From: Lineus longissimus
Taxonomy: Eukaryota > Nemertea > Pilidiophora > Heteronemertea > Lineidae
Length of the DNA: 64,000 bases
Assembly (NCBI RefSeq): GCF_910592395.1
Contig: NC_088323.1
Span: forward strand, 8,492,001-8,556,000
Reading direction: 5' to 3'
Shown: piece after piece, positions 11,633-24,542 of the stretch
Layout of the letters: each line of letters opens with the position of its first letter
Numbering within the stretch: the stretch's first letter is position 1
Notes under the pieces: generated by a model
Databases searched by the model: none
Told to the model about the DNA's origin: nothing
Seen by the model: only the letters and a program-made list of their open reading frames with translations
Translations under genes and position numbers: made by a program

Positions 11633-13937
11633 TAATATTTAATTGCGATAGCCAATCTGATATCTATCAAGGTTAGCCAATAGTGATTCAGGTAATAACA
11701 ACATGCGTTTATCACTAGTGTATCGTTCAAGGCTTTTAACTTAATGCGTTGGCACTTTCTGATTGGTCATTTCATATGGTCTGATGACACGGTTGACTCC
11801 CGATATGTAACATATCGACCACGAACTAGAGATCGCGGCTTTTTTCCCTTCGACCGACCTGGGCGATGGACGCATGCCATGGGACGCGGCTGATTTCTAC
11901 AGGTAACTGAATTCCCCCGAATTCCCCAGCAGCGTTTCTGAGCTATGAGCTCTTATAAACTGTTCATGTGTGTGCCCGTCCCTGGTATGACTCCATGGCA
12001 AAGGTAGGACATCTCCTGTCTCCTCTTCTATCTTCTCCCAGGCCTAATTCGGAACTCTTCACTCTATCCCTCTTATCCTATAGTTGTAAATTGCCTGATG
12101 AAAAGTATGAAATCTATATCAAGTTGTTTAGTTGGTTCTTTCGGACCTCTCTGTTGACGACCGGCAGTCACTATTCTTATAAACTGCCAGGTCAAGATTT
12201 ACAGCCTCTGGAGGGGCTAACCTAACGTTGAACTGGGTATCGACTGATGGGTTTGTCCCACCATATTAGAACCAACATCCCGTATCAAGCGTGCGGCGTA
12301 CATGGTAGCAGAGCGTAGTTAGGTCAGCGGTGAGAGCTGAAGGATCATTATTTTTACTGATTTTAAAATTCGTACACGCTTCCACATAAATTTGATTGAT
12401 GTTTTTAAACTCTGCTTGCAACATCTTTGAACTGATATATACGGGTTGAATCGATTTGAGATATTGATAAACGTAGTGTGCATTGGAATACTTAATTTTC
12501 TTTTTCACGAGGTGTAGAACTCTTGAGAGTGTTTTATTGGTTAGCGCTTAAAGTTATGAAAAATCTTATCATGGTCGTATTGTGCATTATTCATGCTTAT
12601 GCTTTGGGTAATGCAGCGAACTGGTTTCATTTTAGATCTATTGTTTCCTTCGAATTATTCTAACTTATGTGTGATGTATCTATGCTTTTAAACCTGTCAA
12701 TTTTAGCAAACGGAACGAGTTTGAGTAGCAATGGGGAGAATATAAAGGCAATGAAATAATGGATGACAGCCGATAGTGTTTTTTAGCCTGGATTCTGAAT
12801 ATGTTCGTTACTCAGAGAAGAGGACGACAGTGGTATTGTATTGGGTTTTTTTATTACGGTCGCCGACCAGAAGAGTCCGCCGCCGTGAATTTGGGCTTCG
12901 TATAGAACGGTTTTGAGTGTGATCCAGTAAGAATATCTGGAAGTATAAATCCACATTGCTATTTTTCATTGGTTGCATTGCATTGAACTGCGGAAAGTTT
13001 TTGTTTCTCCTTAACTTTTACCACTATTTGTATATTTTGTCATCAGTCCATGATCGAAACTTTTATCTCCATTATCGGTTGGATTGAACTCCAGTTGGTT
13101 ACTGTTTCTCTTGTAAGATTGTCTAGATATATGTGCATAAAGTATTCAGTGAGGCATGTATTAGTGCCGTTAATCAGCATTGATCATCAGGCGTGATCTA
13201 AGTTTAGTTTAAAAGGGGAACATTGGTGTATTTATTTGAGAATTAGTTCAATCAGTACTCGGAATAAGGCACGCGTAAGGACTGTGCGACTTTGTCATTT
13301 TTCTACCGTTCATTGCACTTTTGAGAGTGCTCCTGTCAAATTTGAAACCCAGTGTCTTAAATATATTTAGCTTAGTTTCAGAACCACCTGGCCTTTTGTT
13401 TCGAGGACAAGTCATCAACTCTGGGAAGGAAGCTGTTGCTTGCACCAATGCGAATGAGTGTATTCCAAATCGAACCGTCAGGTCATGTTCATCTCGAACT
13501 TTTCATCAATCTGCCCTGCAGCCGACAGTTATACTCTCATCGATCAAGACGACGATACAACATTTTAACAGGCATTGTCCAATACCGTCTTGCGGCTGTC
13601 GTGGAATCAACGACGTTCGAAAGGACATTACTCCGTCGTAAATACTCGTACATATGAGTACGTGATCAACAGTGCGTTTTGACGTAATAGCCAGTGTATT
13701 TTCTGTAACCTGACTCCTTGAACTTCGTTATATAGCTAATGCTCTGTGATGTGCTGACATGCAGAGGGACGCCGTTATAACAGTTCTACGTTCAACGAGA
13801 TATACTGCACCCATACTCGCAACTCCCGTTTGGTTGGTAATCGCTTCATCTCATTCGGTATTGTGCATGCAATAGTCTTCCAGGACGCGAGGACGCGCCT
13901 AGACGCGGGGACGCGTCTTCTTCTTCTTCGAAGGGAG
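11633..13937. other. No gene recognised between the two 90-bp repeats
   Basis: Contains TATAAA-like words near 11955 and a pyrimidine-rich stretch at 12018-12080, but no convincing exon. A 13-kb-region frame at 13321-13641 is not supported by splice sites or protein pattern. Confidence 0.35.
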
Positions 13938-14028
13938 GGCATGTTACAGTGTCCAGAAACACTGCATAATTATATATTTGGACTTGATAGTGCTAGGCCT
14001 TTTAACATACATTTTGGAATCAGATAGA
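13938..14028 (+). repeat. 90-bp dispersed repeat, copy 2
   Basis: Second copy of the 11542-11632 repeat in the same orientation, differing at only a few positions. Outside about 90 bp the flanks do not match. Confidence 0.75.
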
Positions 14029-14039
14029 TATTGTGTTGT

Positions 14040-14380
14040 CGTCACGTGCGCCGTCCGGGCGGGCGGGCGGGCGTCTGCCACTTGATTTCCGTCGATTTCT
14101 AGGAGAACGGCTTTGACAATCAATTCATTTTTTGGTATGTACATTGGGGGTGACTAGAGGAAGGTTACCTTCGAAAACGGGCTTGTTCCGATTCTCAATA
14201 TGGTCACCAGGGTAACGTGCTTGAAATCGGTTTCCGTCAATTTCGAGGAGAACGGCTTGGAGGATGGAATCAATTTTTAGTGGGTGTAGGCCTAATGCAG
14301 TTTTGTAAGGGGAAGGTTCCTTTCGAAAATCAGCGCGATTCGAAATTCAATATGGCCGCCACGCTCACATCCTCAAAATA
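14040..14380. repeat. Imperfect tandem repeat, about 135-bp unit
   Basis: Two diverged units share TTTCCGTC(G/A)ATTTC, then GAGAACGGCTT, GGAAGGTT(A)CCTTTCGAAAA and ATTCTCAATATGG/ATTCAATATGG. A GGGC(GGGC)n run sits at 14055-14072. It has the look of a dispersed family seen in other invertebrates; coding unlikely. Confidence 0.6.
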
Positions 14381-15699
14381 GGTTTCCACAATTTTAATTT
14401 CCATATGCAAACTAGCCACTCTACTAAGCCAACTTCACCATTATCTCACCTTCAACCTTAATAGGCTGAGGGGTTATGCTCGCTTTGCGATGCTATTTTT
14501 CATATTGTTATACATCGGACATTTTATCGGAAATGGTACCCGGTGTCATCGCTCTACCCCAAAACTACATGCATAGCTTTTGTTTTGCCGCCGCTTTTCT
14601 TACATGACCTGATGATGACTGTAAATTCTTTCTTGCATGCCGGATATTTCGAAGTGAGAGCCGGATGAACATGAGCATTTTCATTTGAAGACTGGTGACA
14701 TTAGTCTTTAATTTCGCAATCGGTTCCACCATGCTTACTTCATCGGATTTTCAAAGGAAATTAAGTATTAATTAAGTATTTCTTTAAAACTTGGGTGCTT
14801 TTCAAGATATGATATTAATTGTTTACATTAACATTGAACTGTTATATATAATTATGTATTCTTCTGTTCATGTAAATAAGAAATGTTTACATAGTTTAGT
14901 AGTGCATGGTGCGAAAGTTAGGTGCTTAAATTTTACTGGTCCTGAAGAACACATTAGTGGAACGATCCGAGCAGCGACATTGCAATGTTAATGCACTTAG
15001 TACACTAACTTTGTTTACATGAAGCGGCTTGTTGTGATTCGGCTGGTTTGGCAAAGTAAGGAAAAATACGCATCCCAAGTTCGAGGTTTACACGATGCGC
15101 ACGCAATTCCAACATAAAACCAACCTAAAAATAGCCAGCAGACTTATCATTAGCCATAGTCATTTTGTTTTTTTGTATTCATGGTGGTTTAAAGTATTCC
15201 AAATACCCTTTCCATGACCTAGGATTCCCATGGAACTGCCTCGATAGCTTTTCGTGTTTTTTTCGTTGACGAAAGTATGTAGGCCTACAGGCTTTTCTCC
15301 CAATGTAGAAAATCAAGTGCCCTCGCCATGCAATCTTCAAATACTAGTAGTCAATGAAAAATATGATTGCATGCACCTAAATGAATTTGCTATATGCTAG
15401 TACATATACTTATTCGAGTTTCTCACTCCTAACGTCCAGCCAGATCTTTACATAGTGAACATTTCTAGTCCCGTAATGTTGCGAATGTTAGGCCTTCTAT
15501 TCAAGCCACTGCCGTTGACGCTGCTGGTCAATCAGGAAAGTAACTTACTCCCGTCGTTGGCCTGACAAAATGTACACATACACTGGTTTACTACAGTGGA
15601 AGTTAGGCGTCCGAAACTCGAGTATATGTAAACGATACACTGTAATAGCATTACAGATACTGACAGTATTCCGATAAACATTAGCGTTAAGTCTCGTTA
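14381..15699. other. No feature supported
   Basis: A+T-rich sequence downstream (on the minus strand) of the PAN gene. It includes the direct word TAATTAAGTATT near 14765-14780. No gene, RNA or element end recognised. Confidence 0.4.
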
Positions 15700-17060
15700 T
15701 TAACAGAAGTGTAGGAAACAACCCGCCTTCGTACTCCATTTGAGGCCGGTGCAGTTTTTTGTCAAGCACCCGTAGGCACAGAGCCCCTTCGTGGATCCAG
15801 CAGCGAAAGGGAGATCATCAGTACAGGAATTCTGCGACGACTGTTTGGCAAAGAACGATGATTTGAGAATATCACTATCGGTTCGTTCGTACGGCTTGAA
15901 AATTTCAACTGAAAAATATAATCATTGAATACGTTTTCAATACACACCTGATTCATAAGTTTAATGGATATGTGTGTACATTTCTTAAATCTATTCAGCG
16001 ATGCGTTACTATACTACATTTCAAACCGCACGTTCAGATAAGAATTCTGGTCTAACCAAATACACGGGGTTCTATCTTCAAACAAAGCCCGCTCGCACCA
16101 ACGCCTGCGTTCCTATTGTTCTACTGTCTTATCAATGGGTTTTCAGGGCAAAAACCTTGATGATGTCGACCCCCACAAAACAGATTTTTATAGGGATTGA
16201 TAAGACTAAACAGGCAAATAAGCATAATGATACACTTTCGATCAAAACAAACCTTGCCAGCAGGCTACGTAAGGATGCATCGCAAGCCGATGCTGAATTA
16301 TTATTAATGTTGTTTTGCAACATCTCATTCAAATGCCCAATCTCCCAATGAGAGGAATAGCTTCCATTTACTACCCGGAAGTAACCAACCGGAAGAGGCC
16401 AAATGTACATGTACGCTGGTATACAATGCCAGTGTGGCTAAGCAACTGTTAACAATTAACGGTGGGGCTAGGGAGTGTCAAATGCCCCGATGAAAAAAGA
16501 TGGGTTGATATGAAAATCATAATAGTATCACAGCCTTTTCGAAGAATCGAAAATAGTAGAAATTACCCAAACCCAAGCTCGTCTCAAAATAAAGACCATT
16601 GTTCCACGTTAGGTCTTAAGAGTTGTGATAATAATCACTCAAAACAATCGCTTTTAACAATATCCAAGCCAATGCAAAGAGTGTTTCAGTGAATCTGGAT
16701 ATTATGCTAGGCGGAACTGGTAAAAACGACATGGGTATATATAATCATGATGTTCCTACTTACAACCAGAAGGTTGAGGAGTGGCCACCATGTTGGCCCC
16801 TCCGTCTTTACACTCTGGCTCCAAGTACGTATTATATCTGTCCGGCTTGAAGTCACTTGGCTGTTCGCTCTTTGTATGAGTGTGAATCTTGCACTTTTTA
16901 TTCTTGGAATCGTAGGTGGCAGACTTGCATACATCCCCAGCTTGCAGCCTAGATAAGCAGTGTGTCTTACAGTCGTCTACAGAGGTGACTTCGAATTCTT
17001 TTGTTATATAAGCCTGCAAGCCACTTCCTTGCTCGACTGTTCCAATGATACACGAGGATG
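15700..17060 (-). CDS. Secreted PAN/apple-domain gene, two 3' exons (5' end not found)
   Basis: Exon 17060-16764 (297 bp, acceptor TTATTTCAG, donor GTAAGT) is phase 1 at both ends, as usual for shuffled extracellular modules. It encodes a PAN-like module with SVDDCKTHCLSR, CKSATYD and KKCKIH. Exon 15908-15700 has a strong acceptor (ATATTTTTCAG); read in the required phase 1 it stays open for 68 codons to TAA and encodes a second PAN-like Cys pattern: CAYGCLTKNC, GLKWST, GCFLHFC. That exon has no start codon. The join gives ...PSG-F-EIFKPYERTD. Alternatively translation may begin at 17127, where MLCFAGNSS leads into a hydrophobic SFIIESLVHIIIISASS that could serve as signal peptide. PAN modules bind proteins or sugars outside cells; the specific role is unknown. 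Confidence 0.65.
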
Positions 17061-18152
17061 CTGAAATAATTATAATATGCACCAAGGATTCTATTATGAA
17101 TGAAGAATTTCCTGCGAAACATAGCACAGAGTGATTTTTTCGAGGCGTAACAAGAAGGGGGAAACTCGGGTGGCAACTTATTAATTATAGACCGATATCA
17201 GTTTAAAACAATGCATCGTGCATGGATACGAAAGGCAAAGCGAATACGTCTGACAACCTGCTTAATTGTTGCTGCAATACGACTCCTTTGATTTTGTTGT
17301 TGTGGACCTTTCTTAATTGTCATTGCTATTCTATGCCATTTATGCCATTCTACGCTACGATATACCTTACGTTATGTTGTATGTTACGTTATGCTATGTT
17401 ATGTAATGTTATGTTGTTATGTTGTTACGTTTTGTAATGTAATGTAATGTTATGTGGTTATGTTGTTATGTTATGTAATGTTGTCATGTCGTGTCGTGTC
17501 ATGATTAATTTTATGATATGTTTGTGATGTAAAGCGCCCCTATCAAAATAATTACTTCCGTTCAATGAGTAAAGGCGCTTTAACACAATTTATCGAAATG
17601 CTCGAATTTAATATTTTGTAGCAGATTTAGACATCATGTCCATCAGTTTTGTTTGACAAGGTAAAAAAAGATTTTGTAGTTTTCGGAGATTCGAAAATTT
17701 GACCTTCATTTTGGGTCATCGCTTGAGAGGGAGACGAGCTTAGCATCAGTTTGCTATCGAGTCATGATTTGACTTCATAATAATTACGTTTATAGATGAT
17801 TAGTACTTCTCAGAAACATTGACGACGTTAGTGGCATTCTGAAAAAAACGTCATACAATTTCATTACCCTCTATGTACCAAACCCATTACCTGTCAGTGT
17901 ATTATTGAACGACGGTGACTTCTGCTTCCTGTTTATTCGCCACTCTGCTTTCACAGTGATGTTGGTATTGATCTACAACACTTTTCAAATCATTGACGCA
18001 TTATGTAAATATTGCCCGCCATGGACGGTAATGCCGCCCCACCGGGATGCAATGTCTATGCTATGGCAACGCACCAGCAGCGTTCGGCGTGTCTTCGTCT
18101 TGTCATGACGTCCTTTCTGTTTGAATATTTCCTCCGACAGTTTCTTTGGCCC
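17061..18152. other. Upstream of the PAN exons; no exon found
   Basis: I looked here on the minus strand for a signal-peptide exon with a phase-1 donor and found none convincing. Apart from the ATGTT-rich array the sequence is featureless. Confidence 0.35.
17322..17500. repeat. Degenerate ATGTT/TTATG array
   Basis: A run of TATGTTATGTAATGTTATG-type words with TACGTT and TTGTTATG variants, about 180 bp. A similar pentamer forms the tail of the LINE at 46433, so it could be a relic LINE tail or simple slippage. Confidence 0.75.
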
Positions 18153-18158
18153 AATGCC

Positions 18159-18939
18159 TATGAGGCGCCATGTCGGAATTAACTTATTTGACGAAATTAT
18201 TTGAAATAAGCAAATTATATCGAAATAAATGAGTGAACGAAGTCAAGATTATTTCCAAACCATATAAATTTGTTTATTTCAATTGTATTTAAACCATTTA
18301 CTGTTCCTATCGATATTGTTTCAAACAATGAATTTGCTCTCTTTTGATTATATTCATCCAATAAAACAACGTAACTTTATTGTTTTCAAATAATACATTT
18401 TCTGAATATCCGTGGTTTCAAATAATCAAACTGTCTCGAAATGATGGTTTGTTAAATAATCAAAATTAAAAAAGTCATGGCTTCTCAAACCAGGAAATTG
18501 TCCATGCCATTGGATGATAAACAATCACGCACAAAAACATTATTTCCAAACCATCACTTTAACAAACTGATCGTTTCAAATCATGAAAGTATGCACGAAA
18601 TTATTTGTATACAATCTAATTATACTCATCTAATGTTGATTATTTGCATCCCTGCAACGTTTTTTCAAACCATGAAAACGCGAACTCTGATTGTTTCCAT
18701 CCAATCACTTCCAAAAGTCATTGTTTCCATCCAAGCAAAACTACGTTCATGGTATGCGCACATGGTTTGCGCAGTAGACAGGTTTGAATTCGAACTTAAT
18801 AAAATGGTTAAAATACAATTGGAATAGCAAATTTATGGTTTGGAAATAATCTTGAATTCGTTCACTCATTTATTTCGATATAATTTGCTTATTTCAAATA
18901 ATTTCGTCAAATAATTTAATTCCCACATGGCGCCTCATA
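18159..18939. mobile_element. Foldback DNA element, 781 bp, about 115-bp inverted ends
   Basis: Ends TATGAGGCGCCATGT and the complement ACATGGCGCCTCATA continue as inverted repeats for about 115 bp (CTTATTTGACGAAATTATTT; GAAATAAATGAGTGAACGAA). AATGCC flanks both sides (18153-18158, 18940-18945). The interior is not coding; it is a series of degenerate TTTCAAAcCATGA / TTTCCATCCAATCA words. Superfamily not assigned; a 6-bp duplication is unusual. Confidence 0.85.
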
Positions 18940-21546
18940 AATGCCGAGGCAGAAGTTCTTCATAAGCAGCAGAGAGGCGGTGAAGCTATGAATCTCCTAC
19001 AACAGTGACCCTGCCGGGAGACATGGCGAAATGTCGACCGGCCGGAGCGGGCAACATTGCGAATATATACCACACGATCACGTGGCGTGTCTCAGCCAAT
19101 CACATTCACGGAATCTCATTTGAGGTATGAGATATCCCGATTCTAGCTCAGCCATTTTCAACAGGGTCTATCAAAATAGTATAAAATTCACTATCACCAC
19201 ATACTGCAAACTGAGATGCAGACCTGCCTAAAAACAAACAGCATTTAAAATTCTTAGTTACAGGATGGGTGGCTTTTTACTTCTCATTGGGTTTATTCTT
19301 CTCCAGTTCCATTGGCAAACTATACTAGTCTTCTTAAAAATTTTGACAATTTTTAGATATTGTTTTTCCTCTGAGGTATAAGAAAAAAACGATTTCCGTT
19401 AATCATCGCCCTCAGAGCAGAGGGTCAGGTCGATCACGTACTTGTATCAAAAACCAGTCAGCTTGCGGTTGTACAAGAAATTAGTTCAGTTTGAGATCAA
19501 TGCGTGGTATCACAATACCAGTTAATGAATGGTATTTTCTATTTGAAACATATACTTAACTCTTCTCAAAATAACCCGTCGTGGTCAAAGAGCTTATTCG
19601 CGGGTTAAAAGCCCACCACACCCTAATCATCACACATTGAAAAGTGGCTCTAACATAGAAAATAACCCATTTCTCAGTATTTATTGCATCATAGTCTTTC
19701 AAATAAAGAGTCCGGCAACTAGGGAACGTATGGCTTCAACATCAAAGCCGCCGCCCGTTTCGAAAGGCGCGCGTTTGGAGAGAGCTCTCTCAGGTAACGT
19801 GCATGGTACACCCAAGCCAATTCCGCCGCACAACTGGATTTTGAACAATTATTCGATCCGCTGAGCATGGCCGTTACAAGCAACCCGTTTTAAAGCAAGC
19901 GGCTGCTTCAAAGTCACAGATCTTTATAAAATTATTAAAATATAACGTCAAAGATGAAAGTGATATGTTTCGCATTTGGCTTTTCGACAGTTTTGAAGAG
20001 AAGCGATGGCACCGGTTTAGAAATAATTTTCGAAAAGCGTTTTTCTACTCCACTTCATCATATATTTTTGTGGTTAGCGGTTAAGTATGTTGTCGGTGCT
20101 TAATGGACCATCTAATGGTATCACATAGTTCCCTTTGTTGTCATCTAATGGGATATTCATATATCTTATTCATTTTGACCGAATACAACATTTAGTTTTA
20201 TAACGGTTTTAATTTCGCCTTCGTGGTAAAAAGCAAAAAAAATGCAAAACGTACAGTTTTTTGTGGTTAGATGTTCACATGTTTAGAAATCCCATTGCAG
20301 GAGTATAAAACATTTTCTAATTTAATGTTACTGCTATTAAATGGGATATTTGATAGTTTTGTGATTGTGAAGCCCTGTTTCCGATTTATTTAGACTAGAA
20401 AACGGTTCGTTTTCCCATCAATAAGCTGTTTTAGCACGCAATTGAGTGGTGTGAGGTATACCGTTCCAATATTGTTGAACACGCAATGTGGCTTAAACGT
20501 TACACACATTTACGATATGTACATCAAGTTTTGAGTCACTTCATAAGCAACAAGTTACGGTATATGTTGGCATGATTACAACCTAATCATGGATTTTTTT
20601 ATTACAAATTGCAAACAGATAAGAGTGCATCCCGTGCAGCCTAATCATGGTTTGATTATTGTTATATTTGGCAATTAGCAACTAATCAACACATCTGCCT
20701 AAATTATTAGATCGTTCTTCTCAATATGATTTTTAGTGTACATGACTGTATGTATTTGTAGGTCTGATTTGGAACCATTTTGAAGTAGTAAATACCGTTA
20801 TTTATGGATACTTCGGAATGATAGCGTTATAAGTGCGAGAGCCAATCAGATGTGAGCAATAATTTTGGGTCATATATATAAATGCCTGGTATGACACCAA
20901 TAATATATATCACTTAACAATTACCATAAGAATGAATCAAAGTTAACACTATAAAAATTATCGCACGGTTACGTGGTACTGATTCGTTCCGATATTAGCG
21001 TTTTATGACCCGAACCCACTTCCAAGAGAGCGGGTTTAGGCGGTTTGCGACTAATTGCAGACGACTTTCCTCATATAGCTTCGAGGCCTGGGGAGTTTCT
21101 GATATCTGGTCCTGGTTGTTATAAGAGGTGGAATATTTGTTATCAGGAACAGAGAATTCGGTGGAACGATAAAGGTACCTGACTGAAAAACCACTGTCAT
21201 TGAGTCTAAACCTGGGCGGCAAATGCCCATACTTTCTGCAAATAATGTTGAAAATTCAATTACCGGAGGCTTGACTTGTAATCCTGGTAACCATTCCAAA
21301 TGAAGCTAAAAGTAAAACCAGACGTATATGTATCTGCGCGTTTTTATTCATACTTTTCCTCGTTGAAGACGGTTGTGAGATAGTTGTTAGTCCAGAGATA
21401 ACGTACATCGATTCAAACACCGAGAACGTCCGTTGCACAAAAATATGTTGACTTGGTATTCCGTTTGTTGCGTTGCGCGATCGATCGAACCTGGGTTTCA
21501 CAAGCACAACAAGTCCGTTCGATTAGCAACAACTCTGCCCTGTTAT
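18940..21546. other. Intergenic, no gene supported
   Basis: A+T-rich. Noted only: the word CTAATCATGG repeated at about 20582 and 20641, and a loose A+T block near 20870-20960. The frame at 19637-19864 lacks coding support. Confidence 0.4.
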
Positions 21547-21670
21547 GGCAAAACCTAGTAAGTCATAAAATGAACAACGGTTGATAATGATGGAAAAGAG
21601 TTCGCCACTGAGATTAACATGTCATTATAATCGACTGATTATGTAACAACATGACTTACTAGGTTTTGCC
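21547..21670. repeat. Foldback repeat, 20-bp perfect arms
   Basis: GGCAAAACCTAGTAAGTCAT at 21547-21566 is matched exactly by its complement at 21651-21670. Total 124 bp; no clear target duplication. Likely a minimal MITE. Confidence 0.8.
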
Positions 21671-21932
21671 TGCATATTGTTAAATAAAACGTACTGTAAA
21701 TAAGCTACTGGGCGATTAGATAAAAGGCAGGTTTCGAAACCCTCACGAAATGTTATTTGAATTTAAATGGGGTGTTTTTGGATAAACAATTGAGAGGTTT
21801 TGCAGTCGACTGCAATATATAGATTTGGAAGAAAAAATAAAAATTGTATAGCAATGCTGCACAACATTTCTACCAGACCCTCGTGTTAATTTCAAACATG
21901 TCAATAAATATAATGTACAATGTATACATGTA

Positions 21933-21974
21933 TTTACTATACATTATATAAATATAATGATAATGTATAGTAAA
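21933..21974. repeat. A+T-rich hairpin
   Basis: TTTACTATACATTAT (21933-21947) pairs with ATAATGTATAGTAAA (21960-21974), with a 12-base loop. Confidence 0.75.
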
Positions 21975-22966
21975 TTTGTGAGATTAATTTTATCTACTCT
22001 TAAATTGACACATTGTCCTTTGTATTATCATTTGTATCATGAGTTAATGTACAAGAGTCACTGCAATGCACCCTTGCACAAATTGTACCTTGAGTGTACG
22101 AATAAACATGCATATATCAAGAGTCAGTTTTTATAAGATTCAGACAGTGGGTGATATATGACCGTCTCAGTTTTGCCTGAAATATTTTTCTGGTGAAAGG
22201 CCTATAGGTAGATAGAAAAATCGCGAAATTCCAGGTCCCTAAAACGAACTGTGTTTTTTTTCTACCGCCTCTGGGACGGTCCCTGTTGAGGGTCAAAATT
22301 GGACTTCCTAAAAATTACTTTTGAAGTTGAAATATCTCAATCCGCCAATTACTACCCAGATTTTTTTTGATAGATGTCATGCAGCCTATGATGGAAGGAG
22401 CTGCGGAAAATGGAAAAGTGTCCCTGGGTGTCTGGGTCACCGAGTCTGTCTAAGGCGGCAGAGTCGATGACAACATCCTCATGTAGACTGACAGATTTTT
22501 TAACTTCACCCAAACTTGACTATTTGTAACTTTTGAATGAAACTGCATCGTCATTTTAAATTGTCGTACAGTAGTTGAGGGCGCGGCGTGTTTGGGGTGC
22601 TGCAAAACGGTACTTTTTTTCTGAAAAGACACCGTGTATTTCAGGCAATCCAAAGCGGCGCCCTCAACATCCCAAGCTAGTTTATGCATGATAGGATTCC
22701 ATTACCTTGCCCAATACTATGCCACTAAAAATATTGTGGGATAATGAAGGCGCGAGGGTATAGGTGGCGTCGAAGTTTCCCGATAATGACTCCGATTTGA
22801 CCCGAGTTAGCTCTCCACGCCTCGACTCTTTCCACGTTGAACAATGCACTAGTATGGCGTTTCCTGGAGCTAGGATCTACCAATTGACGTCATGGTGCTG
22901 CTATCGATTTTTTCGACGGCATGCTGATGGCGCTTGACCACTCAACTGCGACGATAAATGGAAATG
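21975..22966. other. No gene recognised
   Basis: No protein pattern or element end found. The minus-strand frame at 22450-22689 shows no family resemblance and no splice support. Confidence 0.4.
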
Positions 22967-23089
22967 ATGCGTGTTTTCGCAGCCACCCGGTTTAGGCCCT
23001 ACGACGACGTTTATCTATTGTTTGAGTTCACCCGAACAATATACAAACGTCGTCGTAGGGCCTAACCGGGTGGTTGCGAAACCGCACGT
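22967..23089. repeat. GC-rich foldback, about 38-bp arms
   Basis: The arm 22977-23014 (core CCCTACGACGACGTTT) is almost perfectly complementary to 23042-23079, with pairing extending imperfectly to 22967 and 23089. A small hairpin element, much more GC-rich than its surroundings. Confidence 0.85.
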
Positions 23090-23154
23090 GAACTCGGATC
23101 TCGGCGTGCACTCACGTGGCGGGAAAGGTCTTTCGACCCAAGTTTTTGTCGATT

Positions 23155-24060
23155 TTATCTCAGAAACTTTAACCACTCATTGAATTTGTCACTGTAACCC
23201 TTCCACTTCACTAATCCGTATTTATCACCTTTACTGGTCTTGTACCTTAACATCTTCTCGATCTTGTATTCTAGTTGGTCAGGATTAGGAACGTAACTCA
23301 ATTCCTGTTCGTAGAAGTATCCTTGAATTTCCTCTTTTTGGTAATCTCCAAGCTTGTAGACGATGGGATGAGTGAAGATGATCTGTTTGATTTGGAATAC
23401 TTCCTCAGTGAAGTTGGGAAGGTAGCCTTTACCGAAAATGGACTTGTACTTTGAAATTCTTACACTGTCACCTACTTTGTACTTTGGATCACCGAAGGTT
23501 TCTTTGAGGTGAAGTCCGTAAAGGTTGTACCAAACTGCTCCTTCGTTTTCCATCTTTCTGGCGTCTACAGGTCTCATACCTATTGATGAGTGAAATGAGT
23601 TGTTGAAGCCACTGACCAAGTCATCTAACATGTCAATTTACTTGTCGGTCTCCTTAATAGCAGTGAAATAATACCACCACATTGTATCCTTTAAAGTTCT
23701 GTTGAATCTTTCAATTACTGCTGCCTTCTTACTTGACAATATAGAGAACCACCTATGTTGTTTTCTGTTAAGAGTTTCTTGAAGTTTTTTTGTTGTAGAA
23801 TTCAGTGCCATCATCGAATTGGATCTTTTTCTGGTTTTGCCTCTCTGAAGGTCACTTTAAATGCATCTCTGATTCTTCTCCTCTCTTACTCTACACTGCT
23901 AGAGCCCAAGCGTAACGGTTGAATAAATCTATTACTGTTAATATGTATCTGTAATCTTCGTTTTTATTCTCAAACTTCTGCATGTCAACCAGGTCGGCTT
24001 GTCATTGTTCGATGTAAGATTCCATTGTCTTTCTAGGTGAATTTCTTAACATCATGTGTG
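23155..24060 (-). pseudogene. Polinton/Maverick integrase C-terminal part with chromodomain (broken)
   Basis: Minus-strand frame 23760-23155 carries the end of an rve integrase core (VIERFNRTLK, where Glu is the last acid of D,D-35-E), the KVGDSVRISK box, a FYEQEL strand and a C-terminal chromodomain (YKIEKMLRYK, GLVKWKGYSDKFNEWL). This order is characteristic of Polinton integrases, which insert the large double-stranded DNA element. The frame is broken by an in-frame stop (TAA at about 23638-23640) and upstream frame changes, and the N-terminal half is decayed. It sits beside a second Polinton-derived fragment on the same strand. Confidence 0.85.
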
Positions 24061-24235
24061 TCATCTGCTTTTCCCCTATTTATCGGTAACAGAAGGCCTA
24101 TAACCAAGCTCAGTAATATGATCAACAACAACATGACTGTGGTCAACATGAGTGTGAACAGGTTTATTTTCAATCGTACTAACAGGTTTATTAATAATTG
24201 CATCATTAGTCAAACTTGGTCCTCTTGACGAAGTC

Positions 24236-24460
24236 ATAGTCATAGTCTCCACCCTGATTGTATAACACTTCGTCCTCTCATCATTGGTGGTGATAAAGTT
24301 GTTTTATTATTAACATCTATCTTACGAAGTTTAGCATTAATGGGTGCAATCAAGATATTGTTATTGTAATTAACTATTATACCCATCTTAAGTACCATGT
24401 CAGATCCAATGATGTAATGTACTGGTGATTAACAAAATCCAGTCTTGTATGTGTAGCAGA
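24236..24460 (-). pseudogene. Polinton-derived fragment, homologous to 63542-63690
   Basis: Read on the minus strand, a short broken frame contains IVNYNNNILIAP, matched by KIDNYNNNVLIAP in the plus-strand frame at 63.5 kb, with further alignment on both sides. Its position next to the integrase and the presence of the same segment in the other Polinton remnant tie both to one element family. Function not recognised. Confidence 0.65.
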
Positions 24461-24542
24461 TAATGATTAATCTAGTACCTAGCAATTGAAGTTGGAATAT
24501 CAGGATGTTTGATAATGTTTTACACATGTTTTCTACATGAAG

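Noticed and set aside
17322-17500. Tail of an otherwise unseen LINE
   Set aside because: No LINE protein sequence on either side; kept only as a simple repeat.
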